Below, piece after piece: positions 28,414-36,935 of a stretch of 64,000 nucleotides of DNA (position 1 is its first letter; every line of letters begins with the position of its first letter). Made by a program: the position numbers and the translations under genes. A model generated the notes under the pieces. The model searched no databases. It saw only the letters and a list, made by a program, of their open reading frames with translations, and had not been told where the DNA came from. Origin of the DNA: Rhodospirillaceae bacterium (lineage in GTDB: Bacteria > Pseudomonadota > Alphaproteobacteria > Rhodospirillales > UBA2165); the NCBI GenBank assembly GCA_018649725.1, contig JABIHH010000017.1:1-64000 (forward strand), written 5' to 3'.

Positions 28414-29079
28414 ATGGCCTCCCAGCGCATGATGTTCGGCCCTACCCAAGCGAAACGCCGCATTAGCTTTCTGATGATATTGCTCGTACTGGCGCTTGGC
28501 GTGTGGACCTATGGCCTCATTTCCTTCGTCGATCTCATTCCTGACAAGGCCGTCAAAGCTGATCAAACAACCGATGCCATTGTTGTACTAACTGGCGGCA
28601 GTGACAGATTGAAAGAGGGGCTGACATTACTCACCAATAAAAAAGCAAAGAAGCTGTTTGTCTCAGGTGTTTACCGCGGTAATGATGTCAAACGATTGCT
28701 CGCTATCCAACAGTACAACCCGGCTGAACTTATGTGCTGTATCAATCTCGGCTATGCCGCCACCTCGACAGCAGGAAATGCGTTGGAAACTGCAATCTGG
28801 ATTAATGAGCAGAAATATCGATCGCTCAGGCTGGTGACAGCCAACTACCACATGCCGCGCAGCTTATTGGAATTTCACCATATAATGCCGGATGTCGAGA
28901 TCTTGCCTCATCCGGTATTCCCCGAGCAATTTAAGCGCGACCGCTGGTGGCAGTGGCCTGGTACAGCCACCCTGATCATTAGCGAATATACAAAATACAA
29001 CATTGCCTCAGCTTTGAAAAATTTAGGGAATTTGAAAAAAATGTGGCAAGTTACAAACGACGGATCACCTAACAAATGA
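28414..29079 (+). CDS. YdcF-family (DUF218) membrane-anchored protein
   Basis: A 221-residue protein with a single N-terminal membrane helix (ISFLMILLVLALGVWTYGLI) and a DUF218 Rossmann-like domain: DAIVVLTGGSDRLKEGLTLL, KLFVSGVYRG, STAGNALETAIWI and VTANYHMPRSLLEFHHIMP are the family motifs. Related proteins (YdcF, SanA, ElyC) act in envelope biogenesis. Start is ATG 28414; a GTG at 28408 overlapping the ftsX stop is possible but stands too close to the AAGAAGA ribosome binding site. Confidence 0.87.
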   Translation: MASQRMMFGPTQAKRRISFLMILLVLALGVWTYGLISFVDLIPDKAVKADQTTDAIVVLTGGSDRLKEGLTLLTNKKAKKLFVSGVYRGNDVKRLLAIQQYNPAELMCCINLGYAATSTAGNALETAIWINEQKYRSLRLVTANYHMPRSLLEFHHIMPDVEILPHPVFPEQFKRDRWWQWPGTATLIISEYTKYNIASALKNLGNLKKMWQVTNDGSPNK

Positions 29080-29849
29080 GTTCATCTATCGCCTATATCC
29101 GCTCAGGTATTTTTAATTTCCTCTTTTTCGGTTGGACGGCCCTCGTGCTGGCTTTGCTGTGGCTCGCCATGCCGTTCTCACCGTCCAATTTTCGCCGCGC
29201 CATTTCCGTATGGCCAAAGGGCTGCTTTGCTCTGTTAAAAATCATCGGTGTCTCATTTGAGATGCGGGGTCTCGAAAACATCCCAGCCAAGCCCGTTTTA
29301 TTTGCCGTAAAACATCAGTCGGTCTGGGAGACGGTCTTCTTTCTATGGCAGCATAAAGACAATGCCTACATCATGAAGTCGGAACTCACGCGTATCCCAT
29401 TTTGGGGCTGGTACATGAAAAAGAGCAGCCACGTTCTGGTCGACCGTACCGGTGGCGCAAGTTCGATGCGAGATATGATGCGGAAATCCAAAGCGATTAT
29501 GGATGACGGTCGCTCGATCGCAATTTTCCCCGAAGGCACGCGCATGCCGCCGGGCACGATCGGCAAATTCCACCCCGGCGTTGCCGCCATATACACCCAA
29601 CTCAATGCGACCGTTGTGCCGGTCGCTGTTAATTCCGGCATGTTCTGGCCGCGCCGCGTGTTTTTAAAAAAACCCGGCAAAATAGTCATCGAGTTTTTGC
29701 CGCCTATCGAGCCCGGTATGGATCGCAAAGAATTTATGGTGGAACTGCAAAGCCAAATTAAAACAGCGACGCAGAAGCTGGAGAAGGAAGCGGGTTTTGT
29801 ACCAGAAGATGCGGAACCTCCAACCTCCCTACCGCACCCAAATGAATAG
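29076..29849 (+). CDS. plsC: 1-acyl-sn-glycerol-3-phosphate acyltransferase
   Basis: A 257-residue membrane-associated acyltransferase of phospholipid synthesis. The catalytic motif is KHQSVWET (HX4D variant with Glu in place of Asp, as in this alphaproteobacterial subgroup), followed by ELTRIPFWGWYM, IFPEGTRMPPG and VPVAVNSGMFW, the substrate-binding blocks of PlsC. One hydrophobic segment near residue 15-35 anchors it. Coupled to the upstream gene by an ATGA overlap. Confidence 0.92.
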   Translation: MSSSIAYIRSGIFNFLFFGWTALVLALLWLAMPFSPSNFRRAISVWPKGCFALLKIIGVSFEMRGLENIPAKPVLFAVKHQSVWETVFFLWQHKDNAYIMKSELTRIPFWGWYMKKSSHVLVDRTGGASSMRDMMRKSKAIMDDGRSIAIFPEGTRMPPGTIGKFHPGVAAIYTQLNATVVPVAVNSGMFWPRRVFLKKPGKIVIEFLPPIEPGMDRKEFMVELQSQIKTATQKLEKEAGFVPEDAEPPTSLPHPNE

Positions 29850-29863
29850 AACGAGCAATATCT

Positions 29864-31453
29864 ATGGAATTAAGCCACGCGACCTACCAAGCCCTCCTCC
29901 CGCATCAGATTGTCTCGACAACTGGTGAGATACTCGCCTCACCAGCGGGCGCGACGCCTGACAAAATTGGGCTTATTGATGGCTCACGGCAATGGACTTT
30001 TAAAGAATTAGATCAACTGGCCAATCAATTTGCCCAAGCGCTATTAGAAAAATTTGGCGAAGGCCACAGCGAAAGAATGGGTCCGGTCGGTATCATCGGC
30101 AAGAACAGTGCGGAATATTTCATTGCGCATTTCGGCATCTCACGAACAGGGACCTATTCGATCAACTTTCCAACCCGGTGCAGTGTCGATGATTTGACCT
30201 ATACGATCAATCTAACCAAGCCCTCAGCCCTCATCGTTGATGAAGATTGTCTGGAAATCGTTGAGGCGGCGCGCGCCCAATTTGAACACCAGCCGCTCTA
30301 TATTTCGATTGGCCAACAAGGCGTAAATCCTTCAATTGAATTTTGGGATTTTTTCCAGGGACAAGCGAACACTCAGCCCGCTATAGAGATCAAACCCGAA
30401 GACAATGATACTATTATTTTTACCGGCGGAACCACCGGCAAACCAAAGGCGACATTGTCATCTCACCTCGCCAGGGCAGTCTCGGCAATGGCCGGCATTG
30501 AAGATTTTCGCGTCGCAACAGATCTGGTTGCTGGCTATTCGGTGCCGTTTACGCATACAGCGGGGCTGTGTTCCTGGCTCCAGCCAGCCGTATTGGCGGG
30601 GTGCACAGGCGTTATCATTCCTAAATGGGATCCAGAGATCTTTATGCAACTGGCAGAGCAGCATCGGATCAATATGATTTTTGCGGTACCGTCGCAAATG
30701 GCCGTTCTACTTGATCACCCGACGTTCGAGCCGGAACGACTGAAATCAATTGAGCGTATTATATTTGGCGGCGCACCGTTAGCTCGAGCCATAATTGAAC
30801 GTGCCGAAGAAGCCATGCCGTGGATGTATTGCGGTCGGGCTTATGGCTCAACGGAAACCGGACATTTAGCAGCCCAGATAAAGCGCGACCGAGAGGCCGT
30901 ATATGACGCTTACAATCAACCGGGCGGACGCATTGAGATAGAAATATTTAAAGCCCCTGGGGTTATCGCTGAAATTGGCGAAACCGGTGAAGTTGCGACC
31001 AGGGGTCCCCATCTTATGACCGGCTATCTTAACGACGAAAAGTCCGAAGCCGGATTTTTCAAATCCCAAGAAACCGATGGCGAATGGGGCTGGATGGGAG
31101 ACTTAGCTGTCAAACATGACGGTTATTTTTCCATAAATGGCCGATCCAAACACATGATTATATCCGGCGGATTAAATATATACCCAGCTGAATTAGAAGA
31201 AGTTTTAAGCTGCTATCCAGGTCTCAAGGACTGCGTTGTCTTCGGTGTGGAGGACCCAACCTGGGGCGAAACACCGGTTGCAGCGGTGGTTCCCAAAGGC
31301 GACAGCATTGATGGCGATGATATAATGGCATTTGTTGCTGAGAAAGTAGCCGGCTACAAACAGCTCCGCAAAATTTTCGTCATTGAAGAAATATCTCGCA
31401 CCGCTGCCGGAAAGGCCAGGATCGATGAGATTAGAAAGCAGTGCCTGGGATAA
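29864..31453 (+). CDS. AMP-dependent acyl-CoA synthetase
   Basis: A 529-residue class I adenylate-forming enzyme. IIFTGGTTGKPKATLSSHLA is the ATP-binding motif A3 (Gly replacing the first Ser), YGSTETGHLA is A5, WGWMGDLAVKHDGYFSINGRSKHMIISGGLNIYP covers A7/A8 and TAAGKARIDEIRK contains the catalytic Lys. It probably activates a fatty or other carboxylic acid with CoA; the chain length cannot be read. Spaced 14 bp after plsC, it may belong to the same operon and feed acyl-CoA to lipid synthesis (inference). Confidence 0.87.
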   Translation: MELSHATYQALLPHQIVSTTGEILASPAGATPDKIGLIDGSRQWTFKELDQLANQFAQALLEKFGEGHSERMGPVGIIGKNSAEYFIAHFGISRTGTYSINFPTRCSVDDLTYTINLTKPSALIVDEDCLEIVEAARAQFEHQPLYISIGQQGVNPSIEFWDFFQGQANTQPAIEIKPEDNDTIIFTGGTTGKPKATLSSHLARAVSAMAGIEDFRVATDLVAGYSVPFTHTAGLCSWLQPAVLAGCTGVIIPKWDPEIFMQLAEQHRINMIFAVPSQMAVLLDHPTFEPERLKSIERIIFGGAPLARAIIERAEEAMPWMYCGRAYGSTETGHLAAQIKRDREAVYDAYNQPGGRIEIEIFKAPGVIAEIGETGEVATRGPHLMTGYLNDEKSEAGFFKSQETDGEWGWMGDLAVKHDGYFSINGRSKHMIISGGLNIYPAELEEVLSCYPGLKDCVVFGVEDPTWGETPVAAVVPKGDSIDGDDIMAFVAEKVAGYKQLRKIFVIEEISRTAAGKARIDEIRKQCLG

Positions 31454-31577
31454 CTTATACGCCTTCCTGTGAAAAACGTTAAAAACTGTGATTTGTTCAA
31501 TAGAAACAAATAGTTACCTTTGGACAATAGGAGGGATAACTCTCGAATAACGGGGGAAACAAAACGGGAACTTTTTG

Positions 31578-31607
31578 TTGACCCTACGGGCTGTTTGCCG
31601 CTACACT
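31578..31607 (+). promoter_or_regulatory. Candidate sigma70-type promoter of nrdJ
   Basis: TTGACC at 31578-31583 and TACACT at 31602-31607 are separated by 18 bp, giving a plausible -35/-10 pair and a leader of roughly 60 bases before the nrdJ ATG. The leader is too short for a cobalamin riboswitch and lacks a B12 box. Confidence 0.5.
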
Positions 31608-31671
31608 ACCACCCCAAAAATCGAATCGGTGTATTTCATGCCGTATAACTGGGGTTGGAAAGCAGTAAATT

Positions 31672-34068
31672 ATGGCGTCAATTGCCGCAATTTCTCAGCA
31701 AATCTGGGATATGAAATATCGCTTTAAGAGCGCAGACGGCGTGGCAATCGATAAAACGATTGATGACACCTTCAGGCGCGTGGGCACGGCCTTAGCCGAA
31801 GCGGAAAGCGCGACAGAAGACTTCGTTGAAGAATTCTATCAGGCGCTCAGCGATTTTAAATTTCTACCTGCTGGCCGCATCATGTCGGGCGCTGGGACCG
31901 AGCGCGATGTAACGCTGTTTAACTGCTTTGTCATGGGTGACATCCCAGACGACATGTCCGGGATTTTCGAAAGCCTGCGGGAAGCTGCGCTCACTATGCA
32001 GCAAGGCGGCGGCATCGGTTATGACTTCTCGACGCTCCGGCCAAAAGGCGCGCCGGTTAAAGGTGTCGGTGCTGATGCGTCCGGCCCGCTTTCTTTTATG
32101 GATGTCTGGGATGCGATGTGCCGCACGATCATGAGTGCCGGCTCCAGGCGCGGTGCCATGATGGCCGTCATGCGCTGCGACCATCCTGATATCGAAGCTT
32201 TCATTCAGGCCAAGCAAGAGCCCGGCCGGCTGCGCATGTTTAATCTTTCCGTGCTGGTGACGGATGAATTTATGCAAGCCGTGAAAGAGGATGCGACCTG
32301 GGAGTTGGTTTTTGGCGGCTCGGTCTATAGCTCTATCCCGGCGCGCGAGCTGTGGGACAAGATCATGCGGGCAACCTATGCCTATGCTGAACCCGGCGTT
32401 ATTTTTATCGACCGCATCAACCGCCTCAATCCAATTTCCTATTGCGAGACCATCCACGGCACCAATCCGTGTGGCGAACAGCCTTTGCCACCTTACGGCG
32501 CGTGTCTGCTGGGCTCGGTCAATCTCTCCCGCTTCGTTAGCGAGCCATTTAGCGATCAGGCAAGCTTGGATATTGAAAATTTAGCCGAGATTGTCACCAC
32601 AGCCGTGCGCATGATGGACAACACCATCGATGTCTCACGTTTTCCTCTAGCCGAGCAGGAACAGGAAGCCAAAGCCAAAAGGCGCATTGGGCTCGGTATT
32701 ACCGGCCTCGCTGACGCTTTGATTATGTGCAATGCCCGCTATGGTTCCGCCGAAGCTGTCCGTCTTACCGAGATCTGGCTCAAAACGATCCAGCGCGCTT
32801 CCTATCTCGCCTCGACTGAACTTGCCAAGGAAAAAGGCGTGTTTCCCCTATTTGACAAGGAAGCCTATCTCGCCAGTGAAGCGCTCAAAAATGTTGATGA
32901 AGATATCCGTGAAGCTATTGCTGAGCACGGTATGCGAAACGCATTGCTAACGTCCGTCGCGCCGACCGGAACGATCTCGCTTTTTGCCGATAATGTATCT
33001 TCTGGCCTTGAGCCTGTTTTCAGCTTTGCCTATACCCGTCATGTTTTGATGCCGGATGGCACGCGGCGAGATGAAGAGGTAACCGATTATGCTTATCGGC
33101 TGTTCCACCGCCTTAAAGGTGAGGCCACGCCTCTGCCAAACGCCTTCGTCGATGCGCAGGAGCTCTCACCCAAAGACCACCTCATCATGCAGGCGGCGGT
33201 GCAAAAATACATCGATAGCTCGATTTCCAAAACCATCAATTGCCCGGAAGATATCGACTTTGATGAGTTTAAAGATATCTATATGCAGGCCTATGAGCTT
33301 GGCTGCAAAGGCTGCACGACTTACCGGCCAAATGATGTCACCGGTGCCGTCTTAGAGACCAAAGCAGCCAAGGAAAAACGCGAAGCGGCCAATGATCAGG
33401 CGGAACTTCCGCTCGAAGCGCCGAGCAAAGCGACAGCGGGTGCCAATGCCAAACCCAAGGATATCGGCGATAGCGGAATTTTGCATTATCTGACGCAACC
33501 CCTCGATCGCCCGGAAGCGCTTGAAGGCGCCACCTATAAAATTCTATGGCCGGAAAGCGATCACGCACTTTATATCACCGTCAATGATGTCATCCAGGAT
33601 GGCAGACGCCGGCCTTTTGAAGTCTTTATCAACTCGAAGAATACCGAGCACTTCGCCTGGTCGGTCGCCCTCACCCGAATGATGTCGGCTGTCTTCCGGC
33701 GCGGCGGCGACGTTTCCTTTGTGGTCGAAGAATTAAAAGCGGTGTTTGATCCAAGAGGCGGCCAATGGATGAAGGGGCGTTATGTGCCGTCCTTGCTTGC
33801 CGCCATCGGTGAAATTCTTGAAGAGCACATGATATCCATTGGCTTCATGAAAGCGCCCGGAACTTTGGATGAAGATGATCTGATCGCCATGCCTCAGGTG
33901 GTTAATTTGCCGGATAGTCTCAACTCTCCAGAGACCTCGGATGCTTCAGAAGCCCCGGCACAGCCAGACAAGAGATTTCGCCAATGCCCAAAATGTGGTC
34001 AAGCCAGCCTGATCCGGCAAGAAAATTGTGATACCTGCACCAGCTGCACCTATTCAAAATGTGGCTAG
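31672..34068 (+). CDS. nrdJ: Adenosylcobalamin-dependent (class II) ribonucleotide reductase
   Basis: A 798-residue enzyme making deoxyribonucleotides with adenosylcobalamin as radical source, so it works with or without oxygen. The finger loop NPCGEQ (residues 265-270) holds the radical-forming Cys267 with Asn265 and Glu269; Cys85 in LFNCFVM is the redox partner region; GSRRGAMMAVMRCDHPDIEAFI and APTGTISLFADNVSSGLEP are barrel motifs. A TSCPD-type domain lies near 600-730, and the C-terminus has a cysteine-rich tail (CPKCG ... CDTCTSCTYSKCG) that relays reducing equivalents. The adenosyltransferase gene at 35476 could supply its cofactor. Confidence 0.95.
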   Translation: MASIAAISQQIWDMKYRFKSADGVAIDKTIDDTFRRVGTALAEAESATEDFVEEFYQALSDFKFLPAGRIMSGAGTERDVTLFNCFVMGDIPDDMSGIFESLREAALTMQQGGGIGYDFSTLRPKGAPVKGVGADASGPLSFMDVWDAMCRTIMSAGSRRGAMMAVMRCDHPDIEAFIQAKQEPGRLRMFNLSVLVTDEFMQAVKEDATWELVFGGSVYSSIPARELWDKIMRATYAYAEPGVIFIDRINRLNPISYCETIHGTNPCGEQPLPPYGACLLGSVNLSRFVSEPFSDQASLDIENLAEIVTTAVRMMDNTIDVSRFPLAEQEQEAKAKRRIGLGITGLADALIMCNARYGSAEAVRLTEIWLKTIQRASYLASTELAKEKGVFPLFDKEAYLASEALKNVDEDIREAIAEHGMRNALLTSVAPTGTISLFADNVSSGLEPVFSFAYTRHVLMPDGTRRDEEVTDYAYRLFHRLKGEATPLPNAFVDAQELSPKDHLIMQAAVQKYIDSSISKTINCPEDIDFDEFKDIYMQAYELGCKGCTTYRPNDVTGAVLETKAAKEKREAANDQAELPLEAPSKATAGANAKPKDIGDSGILHYLTQPLDRPEALEGATYKILWPESDHALYITVNDVIQDGRRRPFEVFINSKNTEHFAWSVALTRMMSAVFRRGGDVSFVVEELKAVFDPRGGQWMKGRYVPSLLAAIGEILEEHMISIGFMKAPGTLDEDDLIAMPQVVNLPDSLNSPETSDASEAPAQPDKRFRQCPKCGQASLIRQENCDTCTSCTYSKCG

Positions 34069-34145
34069 TCTTAAGTCAGGCAAGAAAAAAGCACTGGCCC
34101 ATAAGGACAGCACTTTCATTCTAAATCTTTAAAAAGCGACGAAGC

Positions 34146-34451
34146 TTAGTCTTTGCGTTCCGGGACCGGATTACCTTCGAGCAAATTATCAACGATAATT
34201 TGAGCTTTCTCACTACCGCCTTCTTCGCCGGTGCTGCCTGTGGTCGCATCAACAATCCAGGCTTTGACTGCTGCAGCATCGACTTCAGTCTTTTTCAAAA
34301 CCGCAACCATAACCGCTTCCAAAGCAATCACGTGAGCTGCAATATCATCTAATTGATCGTAATGACCATCGACACCGTCCTTGATTGCTATAAGATCGGT
34401 TTTTAACTGCTTAATGCTTGTTTCAACTACTTTAATTTCGTCAAAGAACAT
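34146..34451 (-). CDS. Small helical hypothetical protein (101 residues)
   Basis: A 101-residue protein without recognised domain. Residues 1-65 form long amphipathic helices with heptad-like spacing (VVETSIKQLKTDLIAIKDGVDGHYDQLDDIAAHVIALEAVM), so a coiled coil is likely; the C-terminal part is acidic and glycine-rich. ATG 34451 is chosen because a near-perfect AGGAGGA lies four to five bases upstream, suggesting high expression. It converges with nrdJ and is preceded by a 315-bp non-coding stretch with two inverted repeats. Confidence 0.72.
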   Translation of the reverse strand: MFFDEIKVVETSIKQLKTDLIAIKDGVDGHYDQLDDIAAHVIALEAVMVAVLKKTEVDAAAVKAWIVDATTGSTGEEGGSEKAQIIVDNLLEGNPVPERKD

Positions 34452-34479
34452 TTTGTCCTCCTGAATTGAATATCTATGA

Positions 34480-34515
34480 TGACCATACACATCTAAATCA
34501 GAGATGTCATGGTCA
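34480..34515. repeat. Inverted repeat in the leader of the 101-residue gene
   Basis: TGACCAT-ac-ACATCT pairs with AGATGT-c-ATGGTCA around a seven-base loop, giving 13 paired bases with a small internal bulge. It begins about 29 bp upstream of ATG 34451 and so would fold in its mRNA leader or act as an operator. Confidence 0.6.
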
Positions 34516-34547
34516 GATCTAGTTCTTGATCCGAAATATCGAGCCCT

Positions 34548-34583
34548 ATCAAATGGTGGAGATTAGTCGCCAAACCATTTGAT
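34548..34583. repeat. Perfect 10-bp inverted repeat
   Basis: ATCAAATGGT (34548-34557) and ACCATTTGAT (34574-34583) are exact inverted copies separated by 16 bp. The spacing suits either a dimeric repressor site or an RNA stem-loop. Confidence 0.65.
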
Positions 34584-34766
34584 CAAAAGGATACTATTTC
34601 AGCCTTGTGAATTACGCCCTAGATTGAATGTTAATTACTCATTTATTTTAAGTCGTTAAAATGTATAACTGTGAAAAGTTAACAATCAGCAAAAATACTT
34701 GATATTGCGGCAAACATTAGCAAACTATCTGTTCCTTATATTTTAGACGAGAAAGATTATATTAGT

Positions 34767-35210
34767 ATGGCATTGTTTGGAGGCAAAAAAGGCGCGGCGC
34801 CAAAGATTACCAAGGCAATTGATCCAAAATGGGCCAAATCGCCAAAGGGCTCTTTCAACCGCCTGCTTCATTTTGAACCTAGCGAAGCGAATATTCGGGG
34901 CGTCGGGGGCGTCTATGTCGTTTGGCATGGCGGCGTTAAACCCTCTTGGGTTTATGCTGCCGAAACGCCCGACCTTGCTCGCAGCATCAACGAAGCCATC
35001 GACAATGATGATATTACTGAATTTGAAGTCAATGGCAGCCTTTACGTCACTTGGTCGCCCGTATTGGAAGAATATCGGCGCGGCGTTTTGCTTTTCCTGA
35101 CGCAATCACTCAAGCCGGAGGTTAGAAATCCTCTCGCACCCACAGAAGAAACTGACGAAACTTATTTAATTCCTGTATTGTTGCCCGGCGAACAGCCAAA
35201 AGAAGGCTAA
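34767..35210 (+). CDS. Hypothetical protein with GIY-YIG-like central segment
   Basis: A 147-residue soluble protein of unknown function. Residues 45-75 read GVGGVYVVWHGG ... SWVYAAETPDLARSI, which has the spacing of a GIY-YIG nuclease core (GVY then YxG-x-LxxxI) but lacks the second glycine and the catalytic arginine, so nuclease activity is unlikely. The N-terminus is basic (FGGKKGAAPKITKAI). It is followed by the twin-TM gene, an arrangement seen before cobalamin adenosyltransferase genes in related bacteria. Confidence 0.65.
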   Translation: MALFGGKKGAAPKITKAIDPKWAKSPKGSFNRLLHFEPSEANIRGVGGVYVVWHGGVKPSWVYAAETPDLARSINEAIDNDDITEFEVNGSLYVTWSPVLEEYRRGVLLFLTQSLKPEVRNPLAPTEETDETYLIPVLLPGEQPKEG

Positions 35211-35245
35211 CAACGCGCTGGATAGCCCGCTGGATTGGATGACCG

Positions 35246-35461
35246 ATGAGTGCCTTTTTGAGCTTGGTACCAATGCTGCTGCTTATTGCTGTCATTGCGA
35301 CCGCCATTGTTTTATTTTTTGGCATTGTCAGTATGGCAAGCGATCGTAAATTTTCGCCGCTGTTTAGAAATAAAATGATGCGCCTCCGCGTCGTGCTTCA
35401 GGCGATCGTTATCATATTATTTGTCATTATGATTTTTTCACCCCAATTGGGTCAAAATTAG
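35246..35461 (+). CDS. Twin-transmembrane protein (HIG1-domain-like)
   Basis: A 71-residue inner-membrane protein with two helices (residues 5-28 and 48-66) flanking a short basic loop containing RNKMMRLRVVLQ, the conserved HIG1-type motif. Mitochondrial HIG1 proteins assist respiratory complexes; the bacterial role is unclear. It ends 14 bp before the adenosyltransferase gene and is probably co-transcribed with it. Confidence 0.8.
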   Translation: MSAFLSLVPMLLLIAVIATAIVLFFGIVSMASDRKFSPLFRNKMMRLRVVLQAIVIILFVIMIFSPQLGQN

Positions 35462-35475
35462 GCCCAGGATATTAC

Positions 35476-36051
35476 ATGGTTAGGCTGGACAAAATTTATA
35501 CCCGCGGCGGCGATAAGGGCGAAACTTCGCTCAGCGACGGTTCTCGGGTCGCCAAACATGATTTGCGCGTCGCCGCCTATGGCACGGTCGATGAGGCGAA
35601 TGCCGAGATTGGCGTGGCCCGACTTCATACCGCGGAGCCGACTGACAACGAAACAGATGCCATGCTCGGTCGCATTCAAAATGATCTGTTTGATTTGGGC
35701 GCGGACCTCGCCAGGCCCTTAAATAAGGAAAATTCCGTTCAAGAGTTGCGTATTGTTCAATCTCAAATTGACCGTCTAGAAGCTGAAATCGATGAGATGA
35801 ATGACGGTTTAGAACCCCTTACATCTTTCATTCTGGCAGGCGGCAAGGCCAGCGCCGCCCATCTTCATGTCGCCCGGACCATCACCCGGCGCGCCGAACG
35901 ACTGGTAACGGAACTTGCCCAAGAGGCCGAGCTCAACATTTTGGTCGTCATTTACCTAAACCGGCTGTCAGATCATTTATTTGTCCTGGCGCGTGTTTTA
36001 AACGACCATGGCGCGGCCGATATCTTGTGGGAACCCGGAAAAAATCGTTAA
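35476..36051 (+). CDS. pduO: Cob(I)alamin adenosyltransferase, PduO type
   Basis: A 191-residue enzyme that transfers adenosyl from ATP to cob(I)alamin, making adenosylcobalamin. The N-terminal ATP-binding motif YTRGGDKGETSLSDG is the family mark, followed by AYGTVDEANAEIG and the C-terminal RTITRRAERLV and NRLSDHLFVLARVLN, which shape the trimer active site. The cofactor it makes is required by NrdJ encoded 1.4 kb upstream. Confidence 0.93.
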   Translation: MVRLDKIYTRGGDKGETSLSDGSRVAKHDLRVAAYGTVDEANAEIGVARLHTAEPTDNETDAMLGRIQNDLFDLGADLARPLNKENSVQELRIVQSQIDRLEAEIDEMNDGLEPLTSFILAGGKASAAHLHVARTITRRAERLVTELAQEAELNILVVIYLNRLSDHLFVLARVLNDHGAADILWEPGKNR

Positions 36052-36172
36052 AAATTCGGGCCTATATAACCTCGGTTATTGACAGACCAGTAGTGAATTC
36101 ATATGTTTCGCTTTAAATCGGTGTTCGAATACCGATTTAACAGAATCTGTGACCAATACCATAGGAAATCTT

Positions 36173-36922
36173 ATGAAAGTCCTCGTCGCGATCAAGCGCG
36201 TAATAGATTATAACGTAAAAATCCGGGTCAAATCTGATGAAACGGGCGTTGAAACAACCAACGTCAAAATGTCGATGAACCCGTTCGATGAAATCGCCGT
36301 GGAAGAAGGTGTCAGGCTGCGTGAAGCGGGTAGTGCCGAAGAGCTGATCGCCGTCTCGATTGGGCCAAAACATGCTCAGGAAACCATCCGTACCGCGCTG
36401 GCAATGGGTGCTGATCGCGGCATTCATGTTGAAACAGATGATGAAATTGAGCCGCTTGCCGTTGCCAAGCTACTGAAAGCGTTGGCTGACAAAGAAAACC
36501 CTGATCTCGTTATTCTCGGCAAACAAGCGATTGATGATGACAGCAATCAAACCGGACAAATGTTGGCAGCACTTATGGGCTGGTCGCAAGGCACGTTTGC
36601 TTCAGAGCTGGGTATCAGCGACGGCAAAGCCTCTGTCACCCGCGAGATCGATGGCGGCTTGGAAACCATCCAGATCACCATGCCGGCAGTTGTAACCACG
36701 GATTTACGTCTCAATACACCGCGCTATGCGTCGCTGCCGAATATTATGAAGGCTAAGAAAAAGCCGATTGATGAAACCACACCTGCCGATCTTGGCGTTG
36801 ATACCGCCGCTCGTCTCACGACGCTTAAAGTGACTGAGCCCTCATCCAGAGAAGCCGGTGTTATTGTCGAAGACGTCGTCCAGTTGGTCGATAAACTTAG
36901 AAACGAAGCCAAGGTTATATAA
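36173..36922 (+). CDS. etfB: Electron transfer flavoprotein beta subunit
   Basis: A 249-residue subunit of the FAD/AMP flavoprotein that collects electrons from acyl-CoA dehydrogenases. [38 protein letters not shown] and the signature [25 protein letters not shown] are diagnostic. ATG 36173 follows ATAGGAAA; a start 24 bp upstream is not supported. etfA follows after 13 bp. Confidence 0.96.
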   Translation: MKVLVAIKRVIDYNVKIRVKSDETGVETTNVKMSMNPFDEIAVEEGVRLREAGSAEELIAVSIGPKHAQETIRTALAMGADRGIHVETDDEIEPLAVAKLLKALADKENPDLVILGKQAIDDDSNQTGQMLAALMGWSQGTFASELGISDGKASVTREIDGGLETIQITMPAVVTTDLRLNTPRYASLPNIMKAKKKPIDETTPADLGVDTAARLTTLKVTEPSSREAGVIVEDVVQLVDKLRNEAKVI

Positions 36923-36935
36923 GGGAGGATTTGAA

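Larger units (their letters stand above)
34452..34766. other. Non-coding stretch with two inverted repeats
   Basis: This 315-bp AT-rich stretch separates two divergent small genes and has no plausible coding frame. It contains one bulged inverted repeat (34480-34515), one perfect 10-bp inverted repeat (34548-34583) and AT-rich promoter-like sequence near 34720-34766. It must hold promoters for both neighbours and could hide a small RNA. Confidence 0.55.

Noticed and set aside
31454..31671. Cobalamin riboswitch before nrdJ
   Set aside because: No B12 box (GCCACTG) or long structured leader; a plausible promoter lies only about 65 bp before the start.
31864..32457. Minus-strand frame of 197 codons within nrdJ
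   Set aside because: Fully antisense to the conserved catalytic domain of the reductase, with no ribosome binding site.
34078..34130. Terminator after nrdJ
   Set aside because: The GCACTGGCC/GGACAGCAC stretch pairs poorly and no U-run follows; left uncalled.
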